Source: Vampirovibrio chlorellavorus (lineage in GTDB: Bacteria > Cyanobacteriota > Vampirovibrionia > Vampirovibrionales > Vampirovibrionaceae). From it: DNA of 64,000 bases. The position numbers were made by a program, and so were the translations under genes. The DNA lies in NCBI GenBank assembly GCA_903866275.1, contig CAIPMU010000011.1, forward strand, positions 62,001 through 126,000, in the 5' to 3' direction. The notes under the pieces were generated by a model. That model searched no databases. It had not been told where the DNA came from and worked only from the letters and a program-made list of their open reading frames with translations. Numbering within the stretch: position 1 is the first letter of the stretch; each line of letters begins with the position of its first letter. Below, in pieces: positions 1-9,172 of this stretch.

Positions 1-2
1 AG

Positions 3-206
3 GAACTGGCGCTGGAGTTCGCGCAACTGCGAGATCGGGCGATGATGGAAACCGCCAAGGTTTATATCTCGGAGAAAGAATATACCAAAGCAGTGAAAGA
101 ACTGGCAGACGTCGTGAAATCGCAGCCCCGCAGCAAGCTAGGTTTGCGCTCCTACGAAATTTTGCAAGAGATCGGGTTCACGGAAAAATTGCAGTTGACC
201 CAATAA
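3..206 (+). CDS. C-terminal end of a TPR-like protein (partial)
   Basis: An open frame enters from the left edge and stops with TAA at 204-206, giving 67 residues with no start in the window. The peptide is charged and helical, with the stretch AKVYISEKEYTKAVKELADV resembling the A/B helices of a tetratricopeptide repeat, so the parent protein was probably a helical-repeat scaffold. The next gene starts 12 bases downstream, suggesting one operon. The function cannot be told from the fragment. Confidence 0.6.
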   Translation, partial: ELALEFAQLRDRAMMETAKVYISEKEYTKAVKELADVVKSQPRSKLGLRSYEILQEIGFTEKLQLTQ

Positions 207-218
207 CGGGGAACACTC

Positions 219-572
219 ATGGTACCTCACACCCCTACTCAACGGCTTCAAACCTATATTTTGAAGGGCTATGGGGCCATTGAGCCGCAATGGGTGCAGT
301 CTTGCCTCCACCTGTTCAAGCTGGAGCAAGTTAATCTGCGGAAGGTGATACTCCTGAAAAACAACACGCCCGATTGCTTCTCGATGCTGGAAATTCATTT
401 TCTTCTGGCTCAACCTGAGGATCAAAATCAGGGAAAACACAGCCCGAGTGGGGCGAACCCTTCGACAAGCGGAGACCCTGCTGAGCCCTCACATCCTTTT
501 CTGCAAGCCTTACAGGGCATTCTGGCCCAGCAAACGTGGCAGGAACAAAGCATCCAGCGGAGTTTCCGCTAG
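219..572 (+). CDS. Small hypothetical protein (117 aa)
   Basis: The ATG follows the preceding stop by 12 bases and has GGGGAA just upstream. The 117-residue product has no signal peptide or membrane segment. Its first 65 residues look like a compact fold (LKGYGAIEPQWVQSCLHLF and later MLEIHFLLAQ), followed by a Ser/Pro/Gly-rich linker and a short helical tail. I do not recognise the family. Its position directly after the TPR-like gene suggests co-transcription. An opposing frame over the same bases is shorter and has no plausible ribosome site. Confidence 0.5.
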   Translation: MVPHTPTQRLQTYILKGYGAIEPQWVQSCLHLFKLEQVNLRKVILLKNNTPDCFSMLEIHFLLAQPEDQNQGKHSPSGANPSTSGDPAEPSHPFLQALQGILAQQTWQEQSIQRSFR

Positions 573-768
573 CCTTCAGCAAGCCCGTGCTGGACAACCA
601 ACCCCATGAGAGAGAGGAACAACCCCAGAGCCGAAGCTGAACCCTTCGTCATCCGTTTAGTCCCTGAAATTCAACCATCTGGTCAATGAGACAAAGCAGC
701 TTACCTGCTATGATGCCACTATCGATGTTGTACCGAATGCCCTGACCCTCAATAAGGACAGATCTGCC

Positions 769-1380
769 ATGCGCCTTACCGGCTTGTTGTTCAATCGTTT
801 CTTGCTTGGGCTCAGCCTGTTGGCCTTGACCCTCTTCACGAATCAGGGCGGGTTGCCCGCCTGCGCCGCCGATGACAACATTCTGACGCTCAGCATTGCC
901 AATGAGCCCTCGGATGAAACGAGCAAAGCCGTTCAAGCCCGGCTGCTGCTGAAGGCACCACCGCAACTGGTCTGGCAAACCATTACCAACTACCCGGAAA
1001 TCAGGCACATTCTGCCGGGCTATGACAAAAGCACCGTCCTGAAATCCAGCGGCGGCACCAAGCTGGTGGATATTGCCATGCGCGTGGCAGCCTTCCTGCC
1101 TGCCTATCACTATCAGGTGCAAATGCAAGAGGACGCCGCCAGCTACAATTTGAGCATGAAGCGGGTGTCGGGGGATTTCAAATCGCTCAATGGCAACTAC
1201 AAGCTGGTGTCGCAAAATAACGGGGCCCGTACCCTGCTTATCTATACCCTCAAGCTGGATCCCGGCTACAACCTTCCCGGATCGCAAGCCCTGATTCGCG
1301 CCAACACCGAACGATCCATGAAAGCCCTGAGCCGACATATCGCGCAAGAGAGCCGTAAAAGCCTGATTGGACAGCGCTAG
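769..1380 (+). CDS. Exported SRPBCC/START-like protein (203 aa)
   Basis: The first 34 residues form a signal peptide: MRLTG, a hydrophobic core LLGLSLLALTLF, then ACAA before DDN as a likely signal peptidase I site; LPAC could alternatively be a weak lipobox. The rest reads as a polyketide cyclase/START-like beta-alpha fold: LLKAPPQLVWQTITNYPEI near the start and a long C-terminal helix (ALIRANTERSMKALSRHI). This family binds hydrophobic ligands in a cavity. Similar exported proteins of about 200 aa occur in cyanobacteria. AAGGA lies about 9 bases before the ATG. The ligand is unknown. coaX begins 23 bases downstream. Confidence 0.75.
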   Translation: MRLTGLLFNRFLLGLSLLALTLFTNQGGLPACAADDNILTLSIANEPSDETSKAVQARLLLKAPPQLVWQTITNYPEIRHILPGYDKSTVLKSSGGTKLVDIAMRVAAFLPAYHYQVQMQEDAASYNLSMKRVSGDFKSLNGNYKLVSQNNGARTLLIYTLKLDPGYNLPGSQALIRANTERSMKALSRHIAQESRKSLIGQR

Positions 1381-1403
1381 CGGTTCCCGCTATATTAGAT
1401 GAT

Positions 1404-2282
1404 ATGAATCTTTTGGCTGTAGACATTGGGAACACCGACATCAAGTTCGGCATTTTTCGCGATGGCGAGCTGACCCAGCAGTGGCGCGCCTCTGGCACCC
1501 GCACCCACCCCGAAAAATTCAGCGCCATGCTGCGAGACAGTCTGGCGCGCACCGGCGTGGATTTTGGCGCACTGGTCTATACCAGCGTGGTGCCGGATAT
1601 TGAGCTGGTCTTCCGCAAGACCATCCAATATTGCTTCCACCTGCCGGATGCCCGCATTTTTGCCGTGAACCCGCAAACCATTCAACTGCCGCTGGACTTC
1701 AGCCATTATCCGCTGGAGCAACTCGGCATGGATCGACTGGTCAATGCTTGCAGCGCAAGGCTCCTGTACCCGAACACTCCCTTGATTGTTGTGGACATGG
1801 GGACGGCTACCACGTTCGATCTGGTCAGCGCGGACGGGGTTTATCTGGGTGGGGCCATTACACCCGGCTTGCGGACGTTTATGGACAGCCTAACCCTGAA
1901 GGCCCCTCGCCTGCCAGAAGTCTCCCTGATTGATAAATCCTATGACACACTGAAAATGGGTTCCAACACGGTTGCCTGCATCGAAGCGGGCTTAGGGCTT
2001 GGCTATCGCGGGCTGATGACAGAATTACTGCTCGCCAGCCGGGAGACATTAAACCTCAACACGCTGCACCAAACCCCGGAAGAACTGGCAGAGCAACTGT
2101 TTGGTGAGGACGCAGCGCTAGCCCCCTGCACCATTGCCACCGGTGGACTCGCCGAAAGCGTCATCCGCATTGGGGGCATGGCAGACGACTTTCAGGTCAT
2201 TGATCCGCTGCTGACCCTAAAAGGATTGCAGTTACTCTACACCTACAATCGCACCCGGCAACCTGTGGGCGTGCCCGGTTAG
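1404..2282 (+). CDS. coaX: Type III pantothenate kinase
   Basis: The product phosphorylates pantothenate in the first committed step of coenzyme A synthesis. Family signatures are in order: the N-terminal phosphate-binding motif DIGNTDIKFG (residues 7-16), GMDRLVNACSA near 108-118, and VVDMGTATTFD near 129-139, which carries the catalytic Asp and adenosine motif, then GGAITPGL. At 292 aa it is somewhat longer than the usual 250-260, with extra residues near 225-245 and at the C-terminus. The ATG sits within ATGATATG close behind the SRPBCC gene. Type III enzymes are typically not inhibited by CoA and need a monovalent cation; this is family knowledge. Confidence 0.95.
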   Translation: MNLLAVDIGNTDIKFGIFRDGELTQQWRASGTRTHPEKFSAMLRDSLARTGVDFGALVYTSVVPDIELVFRKTIQYCFHLPDARIFAVNPQTIQLPLDFSHYPLEQLGMDRLVNACSARLLYPNTPLIVVDMGTATTFDLVSADGVYLGGAITPGLRTFMDSLTLKAPRLPEVSLIDKSYDTLKMGSNTVACIEAGLGLGYRGLMTELLLASRETLNLNTLHQTPEELAEQLFGEDAALAPCTIATGGLAESVIRIGGMADDFQVIDPLLTLKGLQLLYTYNRTRQPVGVPG

Positions 2283-2287
2283 CCGGC

Positions 2288-3160
2288 CTAATTGCCAGAC
2301 TCAATGCCACAAATGGAACGGTAGGCACAAAACCTGTCCGGGCACTGCTGATTATCGGGCAGGGCATAGTCTTCCTCAATGGCCATTTGGCTCAGGATGG
2401 TTTGCAGCACTTGCCGCGTGGCCAAATGCTGTGCCGTGCTGTAGGGCAGCGGCACCAGACGCACCGGCGTATGCGCATCCGCCTTGACTTCCACATAGAG
2501 AAAACTCACCTGCTCCGGCCGCAGCGGGGCACCCTCAGTAATCAAACCTAAATCCGCCGCCGATGGCGAGCCAGCGACTTCTACCAAGGCATAGAGATAC
2601 AACCGGGTTTGCCAGTCCACATCCGGGTTGCGGGGCACACCGGTGCCCGTTTTCCAATCGATGACCAGAATGTGATCACCTTCGCGGGCCACGCGATCCA
2701 CCCGGCCGGTCAGCCATGCCACCGGGCTGCCTGAAAGCTCAGTCCAATGATCCTGCATTGCAGCAGTTTCGCCCTTAGGAATTTCTGAAGTGAGGATTGC
2801 TGTGGATGATTTTTCTAAAGTATCGGGCTGCAAATTCACGGGGACATGAAAAGCCCACTCGTTGGCCACCACGGGCAAATTCACCACGGAATGGGCCATC
2901 AACTTTTGCCAGCTAATGCGCACATTGGCCGGCGCATGATCCAGCAGCAAAGTGCAATCCAACCCTCGGGCCTGATAATCCAGCAGTTTGTGTACATCCT
3001 TGCCCAGGCTGAAATGCTGAATGTCAGAGGGCCACTGGAGTTTTTTCACATGCTTGTAATAAAACTGACGCTTGCACCGGCTCCAGGATTTTAGGGCGTC
3101 CGAGGAAATTTGGTGAATGTCCGGGACGGTTGCGGGTGAGGTGGTCAAAAACGTTTCCAT
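2288..3160 (-). CDS. PD-(D/E)XK nuclease with Fe-S cysteines (AddB/Cas4-like)
   Basis: A 290-aa RecB-family nuclease. Visible motifs: an N-terminal Cys (C29, in SWSRCKRQFYY), a GKDVHKLL histidine motif, GRVDRVAREGDHILVIDWKTG carrying the metal-binding Asp and the D-x-K catalytic pair, and a C-terminal cluster C273-x4-C278-x5-C284. One Cys before and three after the nuclease core is the 4Fe-4S staple of AddB and Cas4-type nucleases. The ATG overlaps the TGA of the helicase gene (TGATG), so translation is coupled. The likely role is the nuclease module of a DNA end-resection complex with that helicase; partner and role are inferred. There is no cas1/cas2 or CRISPR array nearby, so a Cas4 role is unlikely. 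Confidence 0.88.
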   Translation of the reverse strand: METFLTTSPATVPDIHQISSDALKSWSRCKRQFYYKHVKKLQWPSDIQHFSLGKDVHKLLDYQARGLDCTLLLDHAPANVRISWQKLMAHSVVNLPVVANEWAFHVPVNLQPDTLEKSSTAILTSEIPKGETAAMQDHWTELSGSPVAWLTGRVDRVAREGDHILVIDWKTGTGVPRNPDVDWQTRLYLYALVEVAGSPSAADLGLITEGAPLRPEQVSFLYVEVKADAHTPVRLVPLPYSTAQHLATRQVLQTILSQMAIEEDYALPDNQQCPDRFCAYRSICGIESGN

Positions 3161-6100
3161 CAGGCGGTCGGCTCCTTCTCCCGTTCTTCCCGCTGAAAGG
3201 GAATCACGTTATCAGCGGCCATGCCTTCCACTTTGGGCTGCGGATGTAAAATGTCTCGCAGGAGCTGGAAGGCTTTGGCGGGTTCCACGTTGCGGAGCTT
3301 GTTGTAACGCCCCATCCCCTGACGGTGGGCGCTCAAGAATAGCGCTCGTTTGGCGCGGGTGAGGCCCACATAAATTAAACGTGCTTCTTCCTCAATTTTT
3401 TCACGCTTTTTTTGCTCCTGATAGGTTTCTGAAAAAGGCAGGCCCGCTGTTCTGGCGGCCAGACGATCCAGCTCCATGATCAACTTGTCGGACTCATCAA
3501 AGCGAATGCTCTCCACCTGATGCGGAAATTGTTCGGCCTGCATCAGGGGCATAAAGACCACGTCAAACTCCTGCCCTTTGGACTTATGAATGCTCATCAC
3601 CTGCACCACCTGATGCGCGTGCTGCAGGAGCAAATCGCTAAAGCTCTTCTTGCCCCGCCAGGCGCGCTGAAAGGCGGTAAACTGGTCAATCACAATTTCC
3701 AGCGGCGACAGATGCACCAGATGCCCAAAGGCGTTCAAAATATCTTGCGCCATCAACGCGCACAAATACCCGTTGCTGCGCTCGGCCACCGACGAGCAAT
3801 AGCGATCCACCATGCGGGCAATCAGGGCACTGATATTGCCCCCCGCCGCCTGACGGCCGAAATCGAGAAAATCATAATGCCACTGCTTGAGCAGCTCATC
3901 GTGCAGATCGATGGGCAATTGATAGACCAGGGCCCGTTCGGCCATCACCTGCTTACAGGTTGGGTTCTCCGGGATGAAATGATTTTCCACTAATAACGAA
4001 TACCAGTGACACTGCAAGGGTAAATCGCCGGGGGAGGCAATTAAACGCAGGCCCGTTAAAATCAGGGAAAACACGGGGTTCATATTGAGCTGATCGCTCA
4101 ACCCTACCGCTGGAATTTTTGATTTATGCAACAGGGCCGCCACCCGGTTCACCTGCGAGTTAGTGCGCACCAACACCGCCACTGTGGCCTCAGGCTGTGC
4201 GTCTCGGATGGTTTGAATATGCTCAATCAGCCATTCTTCTTCCGCGCGATCCAAATCAAAATAGTGCGCTTGCGGGGTATATAATACATCCGGGTTTTTG
4301 CCGGGCACGGGTTGCATGGCCACCACTTCAAACGCGGAATCCAGACCCGGTAAAGTGCCTGCCTGTTTGATCCAGCTGTTGGCAAGGGCAATAATTTCCG
4401 GGGCACAACGACCGCTGCAATCCATCTGCACCAGGCGATCCGCGTTTTTGACAAAATCTCGAAACACGGCAGTATCCGCCGAACTAAATGTGGTGGTGAT
4501 GGATTGATTGGTGTCCCCGGTTCGAATTAAATTGGGTTTATCGCCGCCCAGCAAGCGGATAAATTCCTGCAAGAGGCGCGAGGAGTCTTGCGCTTCGTCC
4601 TCGATGATATAAGTAAATTGCCGCTGATATTTTTCACGCACATCGGGGAAACGCTGCAAAATTTCCACGGCTTTGGTAATTAAATCCGTGAAATCCAGAC
4701 AGCCCTGTTGTCGCATTTCCTGATTGTACAGGCGCAGGGCAGGCAAAAATTCACTCACCCGAAAACTCCCCGGCATGCTCTGAATCTGCTGCACCATAGC
4801 CATTTCCGGGATGTGAAACATTTTCACATGGGTCATGCCGCGCTCAATGGCCCGCTGCCAGTCACCCAGATTTTTAGTCGTTTCCGGTTGCGTCGCGCTG
4901 GCCACACGAGTCAGCAATTCTCCCCGGGTGAAATCATCCAGAATGGTCATATCTTCAGGGTGATAACCCAACAGCAAGGCGTGATCGTTCTCGGTGAGGA
5001 TGCGAAAGGCCAAACTGTGAATGGTCGACACTACGGGCAACTTGGCGCTAACCCCGGACAATTTCTTTTTCAGGCGGCCTAGCAAGGTTTTGGCCGCACT
5101 GTCCATATAAGTCAGCACCAGAATGCTGTCGGGCTCGGTGCCGCGCGCAATCAACTCCAGCAGGAGCTCCACATTCACAAAGGTTTTGCCCGCCCCCGGC
5201 ACGGCGCTAATGCCCATCGTGCCGCCGCGATAATCCAGAATCGGCGCTTGATCCGCGCGCAAGACTGCACGCTCCAGCGTGGCATTGGGGTCGAGCTCGG
5301 GTTCATTGAGCAGGCGCGGCTTGAGCAAACCCGCCTGTGCGCCGCCGAGATCGTCCAGCTCACTGCCGTAAGCGCGCACTTGCTCGGTGGCCAGCAGCAT
5401 CAGGGTGCGGGTGATGTGCCCGGCACGGGCGCGAATGACGGCCTCGTTAAAGTCCTCGCTGAAGGCGGCATTGGTGCCATCCCAAACCGCAGAATGCACC
5501 CAGGCGTTGTACAGAGGGGCATTATCACTGCGTGCCCACTCCCGAGAACCAATGTCCAGCCAGCATTGCACCTTACGATACACTTCCGAATCAATCATCT
5601 TTTGGGGTGTAGCAATGACAACCGCTTCCGGGTTGACGGCCTCGGGCATTTCGGGGGTGTCTGCCATCGTGCCACTTTTGACCTGCTCCAGCCACCATTT
5701 GCTAAAGGCAGCCGGGGTTTCCATACCAGCGACTACGCCGCCCCCGGCAGCCAGCCCCTCGTAAATCTCCCGTTGGCGCAGATAGCTTTGAATGATGCGG
5801 TTTAAATCGGTATAGGCATCCCGCTCGGAGGCAAAAGGGGCCAGCACCTCCTTAAACGCGCTGTAAAGCTGTTGATCAAACGAGAGTCCCGGCGCTTTCT
5901 GCAGCCAGCGACCCAGGGTTTGATACCGAAAGGCGGCCAGCGTGCCCATCGCGAGCGGCAATTGATCCAGCGCAGGCAAGAGTTGGCCCGGCACAGCGGG
6001 TTCCCGCAACCCGTCTGCGATGGCTTGGGCCAGCGTTTCCAGTGCCTCACCAGCCAGTTCGGGGAGATAATGCAATTGCAAGGCTTGCATGAGCACGGTT

Positions 6101-7350
6101 TTAATTTCCCAGCGAGAGGGCTGCACCTGCCATTTGTCAGCATTGACCCACTGCAACAGGGTGATAAAGGCCTTACACTTGGGGTTATCACTGGGCCGTT
6201 TGGTGCCGGATAGCAGTTGCACCGGGATGCCTCGCTGGTTCAGACGGCTCTGCAACTGGTAAAAACTGAGGAAATCCGTTTTGGGCAGCACGAGGGCCAA
6301 ATCTCCAGCGGCATAACCGGATTCCAGCAGGGCAAAAACATCTTCCACGACTTGCTCCAGCATTTCCACGCGGGTCATGAAATCATCCTGCACCCTGACC
6401 AAGGGCGGCAGAGGCTGGAACTGGGTGTCTTCTTTCCAGTTGCTCAGCAGAATCCGGGCAGCTTCTGCCGGCGCATCGTGGCGCGCCAGCGTAACCACCT
6501 CACCGGGCCGCAAGGCTTTCAGGGCTTCCCAGCCGTAGGGATACGCGTTCAGGTACCCTCGACGAGAACCACCATCCACATCCGCCGCGAGAATCAGGGT
6601 ATTCAGGGAGGGAGCCAACCACTCCATCAAATATTGCTGGGCTGGAATGGTTTCATCCACATCATCCACAATTAAATGGCGCAGCTCAGCCTTGAGTCCC
6701 TGACTCATGGCGTTGTCCTCGCGCAGGAGTCGGTTAAACACATCCAGTTGCCTGTTGGGGTCCAGTACCCGCAGAATGGCGCTTTCCCGGTCAAAATGAT
6801 TTTCCAGCCATGCCACTTCCGTGCGACACATCTCCTCCAGCAACTCAGAACGCTCCTGCATCTGGGCGCGGGTCAGCTGATTCTCCGAGCGCAGGCGCAG
6901 GCGGCGCACAATCTGCTTGAGAATATGCTGATCGCTACCCGGAAAGTTATCAAACACAGGCTGACCGGTCTGCAGGGCATCCCGGCGCAGGCGCGCCAGA
7001 AGCCAGCGCAGCATCAGCTCGCTGTCCTCCAGCCCGGACAGTTCGGGCCGGATGCGTGGCTTACCCCGCTTGACCGTGGTGGCCATCATTTGCTCTACCA
7101 AAGGCCAGTAGTTAAACAGGGCGTTGCGCACAAACCCGGCATAGGTATACACAGGCAGTTGCGCCATAGCCCCGGCACTTTGAGCCAGCAGACCATCGAT
7201 CAGTTTCTTCTGGCGGGCATGGTTGCTGCACAGCACCAGCATGGATGAAGCGGGCTGCGTCTCCAGCAAGCGTGCCACTTCTGCCCGCAAGCGGCGGGTT
7301 TTCCCGGAGCCCATCGGCCCTTCCAGATACAGGGTGTGCATAGAATCCAA
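3160..7350 (-). CDS. Double UvrD-like helicase, AddB-like half fused to AddA-like half
   Basis: A 1396-aa protein with two helicase-like halves. Half one (residues 1 to about 690) begins with a P-loop GPMGSGKT (11-18) and has a Walker B-like LIVDDVDE near 225 followed by a degenerate ADVDGGSR, resembling the inactivated helicase half of AddB/AdnA. Half two (from about 700) is a full superfamily 1A helicase: AVPGAGKT near 710, DEAQD near 918, GDTNQSI near 942, VMSIHKSKGQEFDVVFMP near 1257 and YVGLTRAKRALFL near 1333. It has no nuclease domain; that is supplied by the overlapping downstream gene. It probably processes DNA double-strand ends for recombination. The TTG/GTG-poor start region and the ATG immediately before the P-loop make this start likely. 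Confidence 0.88.
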   Translation of the reverse strand: MDSMHTLYLEGPMGSGKTRRLRAEVARLLETQPASSMLVLCSNHARQKKLIDGLLAQSAGAMAQLPVYTYAGFVRNALFNYWPLVEQMMATTVKRGKPRIRPELSGLEDSELMLRWLLARLRRDALQTGQPVFDNFPGSDQHILKQIVRRLRLRSENQLTRAQMQERSELLEEMCRTEVAWLENHFDRESAILRVLDPNRQLDVFNRLLREDNAMSQGLKAELRHLIVDDVDETIPAQQYLMEWLAPSLNTLILAADVDGGSRRGYLNAYPYGWEALKALRPGEVVTLARHDAPAEAARILLSNWKEDTQFQPLPPLVRVQDDFMTRVEMLEQVVEDVFALLESGYAAGDLALVLPKTDFLSFYQLQSRLNQRGIPVQLLSGTKRPSDNPKCKAFITLLQWVNADKWQVQPSRWEIKTVLMQALQLHYLPELAGEALETLAQAIADGLREPAVPGQLLPALDQLPLAMGTLAAFRYQTLGRWLQKAPGLSFDQQLYSAFKEVLAPFASERDAYTDLNRIIQSYLRQREIYEGLAAGGGVVAGMETPAAFSKWWLEQVKSGTMADTPEMPEAVNPEAVVIATPQKMIDSEVYRKVQCWLDIGSREWARSDNAPLYNAWVHSAVWDGTNAAFSEDFNEAVIRARAGHITRTLMLLATEQVRAYGSELDDLGGAQAGLLKPRLLNEPELDPNATLERAVLRADQAPILDYRGGTMGISAVPGAGKTFVNVELLLELIARGTEPDSILVLTYMDSAAKTLLGRLKKKLSGVSAKLPVVSTIHSLAFRILTENDHALLLGYHPEDMTILDDFTRGELLTRVASATQPETTKNLGDWQRAIERGMTHVKMFHIPEMAMVQQIQSMPGSFRVSEFLPALRLYNQEMRQQGCLDFTDLITKAVEILQRFPDVREKYQRQFTYIIEDEAQDSSRLLQEFIRLLGGDKPNLIRTGDTNQSITTTFSSADTAVFRDFVKNADRLVQMDCSGRCAPEIIALANSWIKQAGTLPGLDSAFEVVAMQPVPGKNPDVLYTPQAHYFDLDRAEEEWLIEHIQTIRDAQPEATVAVLVRTNSQVNRVAALLHKSKIPAVGLSDQLNMNPVFSLILTGLRLIASPGDLPLQCHWYSLLVENHFIPENPTCKQVMAERALVYQLPIDLHDELLKQWHYDFLDFGRQAAGGNISALIARMVDRYCSSVAERSNGYLCALMAQDILNAFGHLVHLSPLEIVIDQFTAFQRAWRGKKSFSDLLLQHAHQVVQVMSIHKSKGQEFDVVFMPLMQAEQFPHQVESIRFDESDKLIMELDRLAARTAGLPFSETYQEQKKREKIEEEARLIYVGLTRAKRALFLSAHRQGMGRYNKLRNVEPAKAFQLLRDILHPQPKVEGMAADNVIPFQREEREKEPTA

Positions 7351-7681
7351 GGAACGCCCATGCCTCTTTTGGTCTGGCGCAGCGCGTTTGATGCGATGCG
7401 CTTAAACTCAATACGTCCATTCGCCCAATCTGGATTCAGGCAGTGCCTAGCGGCCAAACAGGCAACCACCCCTCAGATTCAGCTCTTCTACTATACCGAA
7501 AGCAAACTTTTTCCACAGCGATTATGTTCGGTTTTACCCCGCGATGTGAACTTTCCCGGATAAAACAAAGTCACGCACCCATGCACTACTTTTTTTAAAA
7601 TACGCAAGAAAATACATTCAGGCGCTTTTAAACGGGTACGCCCTCAATTTTGAGCCTCAATCCTCTAAAGGAAGCCTCCCC
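7351..7681. other. Divergent intergenic region
   Basis: This 331-bp stretch separates the leftward helicase gene from the rightward F-box gene and probably holds both promoters. It becomes AT-rich around 7560-7625. I see no convincing reading frame, RNA or repeat; the two rightward frames here are short and lack support. Confidence 0.5.
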
Positions 7682-8665
7682 ATGAGATTAACCGGCACCC
7701 CTTCACCTTACCTCTTGCCGACATCCTCCAAGCCCCGGTTCCAGGGTAATTGTTTATCCTCCACCAGCCAAACGGAACAAGACCAATCCACTGCCCTGAA
7801 GGATTTACCCAACGATATTTTAGAAAAAATCGTGGGGGATGTCTTAAACAACCCAGATTCTGACCTGGGAACCCAAGACGTGGTTGCACTGGGCGCCACC
7901 TGCAAGACCTTCCGGAAAATTACCCAGGCAAACCTACGTCATGCCCAAATAGTGCAACTGATGTGTTTAACCCACAAACTTTGGACTGAAGCGCCCGATA
8001 AAAGGCACTTACTCCCCTTGGCTTTGCTCAGCCCGCAAAATAGACAATTTTTGGTCAATAAGACTTTAAACACTTCATATGAACCGGAAAAATCAGAACA
8101 AATTCAAACATTGTCTCAACAATTAGAACATTTAAAACCAAACCAACGTACTCAATTGGTTCAGGCAGCTCTCCAAATTGCAGATCACGAAAGTGTAAAA
8201 ATCATTGCAGTGCTGGCCCAAGGCTTACAACATCTACCACTCATACAAAGAAATCAACTGGTCGAAGCGGTGCTCAATCAATCAAAAGACATCTTAAAAG
8301 CTTATGGCATTGCGAGACTAGCCCAGGGGTTACAACATTTGCTACCGGAACAGAGAACTCAACTGATTCAAGCCGCGCTCAATCTTTCAAATGAATCCGA
8401 TAAGGCTAAAGCCATTGCAGGACTGGGCCAAGGCTTACAACATCTGCCACCGGTACAGAGAAATCAACTGGTTCAAGCCGCTATCAATATCCCATATGTC
8501 GTCTATAAGGCTGATGCCATTGGCGGTTTGGCCCAGGGCTTACAACAGCTGTCACCCAAACAACGAAATCAACTGGTCGAAGCCGCTATCAATCTAACTA
8601 ATAAATACAATAATTTGTATAAGACTACAGCCATTACACTGTTACAGGGTTATCAAAAGGGCTGA
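7682..8665 (+). CDS. F-box protein with five 35-residue helical repeats
   Basis: A 327-aa protein. After a short disordered N-terminus, residues about 41-88 match the eukaryotic F-box: LPNDILEKIVGDV, then DVVALGATCKTFRKIT, i.e. L-P-x-D-I-L-x-K-I, a D-x-V-A-L core and C-K-x-F-R. Residues about 144-320 are five tandem copies of a 35-aa unit with consensus LAQGLQHLPPxQRNQLV followed by AALN and KAxAIAG, probably an alpha-alpha solenoid. No signal peptide or membrane helix is seen. F-box proteins recruit Skp1 in eukaryotic ubiquitin ligases; bacterial ones are known as effectors of host-associated bacteria. A role in a eukaryotic host or prey cell is therefore inferred. TAAAGGA precedes the ATG by about 10 bases. 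The gene is AT-richer than its neighbours, which fits transfer. Confidence 0.8.
   Translation: MRLTGTPSPYLLPTSSKPRFQGNCLSSTSQTEQDQSTALKDLPNDILEKIVGDVLNNPDSDLGTQDVVALGATCKTFRKITQANLRHAQIVQLMCLTHKLWTEAPDKRHLLPLALLSPQNRQFLVNKTLNTSYEPEKSEQIQTLSQQLEHLKPNQRTQLVQAALQIADHESVKIIAVLAQGLQHLPLIQRNQLVEAVLNQSKDILKAYGIARLAQGLQHLLPEQRTQLIQAALNLSNESDKAKAIAGLGQGLQHLPPVQRNQLVQAAINIPYVVYKADAIGGLAQGLQQLSPKQRNQLVEAAINLTNKYNNLYKTTAITLLQGYQKG
8111..8641 (+). repeat. Tandem 105-bp coding repeats inside the F-box gene
   Basis: Five in-frame units begin near 8111, 8213, 8318, 8423 and 8528. Units 2-4 are spaced exactly 105 bp; the first is 102 bp and the last is longer. Each carries a GGCTTACAACA-like core. DNA similarity between units is still high, which indicates fairly recent internal duplication and makes copy-number change likely. 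Confidence 0.8.
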
Positions 8666-8793
8666 AATTAGCCATGCCTGTTTCAGGCTAGGCGACTCAG
8701 TGGCACTATTGGTGCGTTTAAACTCAATTTCACGCCAAAGTCGGGCTAAGTCATGAACGATTGTGGCGGGCGGTGCCCATTTGATTGCTACGC

Positions 8794-8937
8794 CTAATTC
8801 ATACCCTCATCGGGTAAAAATTGCTTTAATATCGCTTCGCGATTCTGGCAAAACTGGGCGTAGGTATCCCAGTCCTGGGCAATCTGCTCGGACTCTTTCA
8901 AAAGTTTCTCAAGATCCTGCTGTGAAATTGAAATCAT
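8794..8937 (-). CDS. Possible 47-aa small protein
   Basis: A short minus-strand frame begins MISISQQDLEKLLKESEQIA and ends QFLPDEGMN. It has a sensible amphipathic helical composition and a GTGGGGA sequence about 6 bases before the ATG. It lies alone between the F-box gene and fliW. Family not recognised. It resembles the small helical proteins often annotated as hypothetical, but with 47 codons chance cannot be excluded. Confidence 0.4.
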   Translation of the reverse strand: MISISQQDLEKLLKESEQIAQDWDTYAQFCQNREAILKQFLPDEGMN

Positions 8938-9172
8938 GAATTTCCCCACTTGCCCGCCGGTTTCCCCCTTGAATGCCGCCGCCGGGATGATTCTATAAAC
9001 TTGAACACCTGATTGCTATCGGACGAATCAGGAAAAAGTTTAGAAAGACTGGCTCATTTATGACTTTTTCTTTAGAATAGTTTAAGTAAGTTTACAATTT
9101 AAGCTTCCCCAATCAGTTATTATACAAGAGAGAGACATGAAAAGTAAAAGCATCCAGGTATGGTAACTTTTA

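Noticed and set aside
649-1347. A 232-codon minus-strand frame
   Set aside because: It is antisense to the exported SRPBCC protein, which has a clear signal peptide and fold.
2288-3160. A Cas4 nuclease
   Set aside because: The Fe-S cysteine layout is shared with Cas4, but the gene is coupled to a helicase and there is no cas1, cas2 or array in the window.
8111-8641. A CRISPR array suggested by regular repeats
   Set aside because: The repeats are 105 bp, in frame and coding within one open frame, with no spacers and no cas genes nearby.
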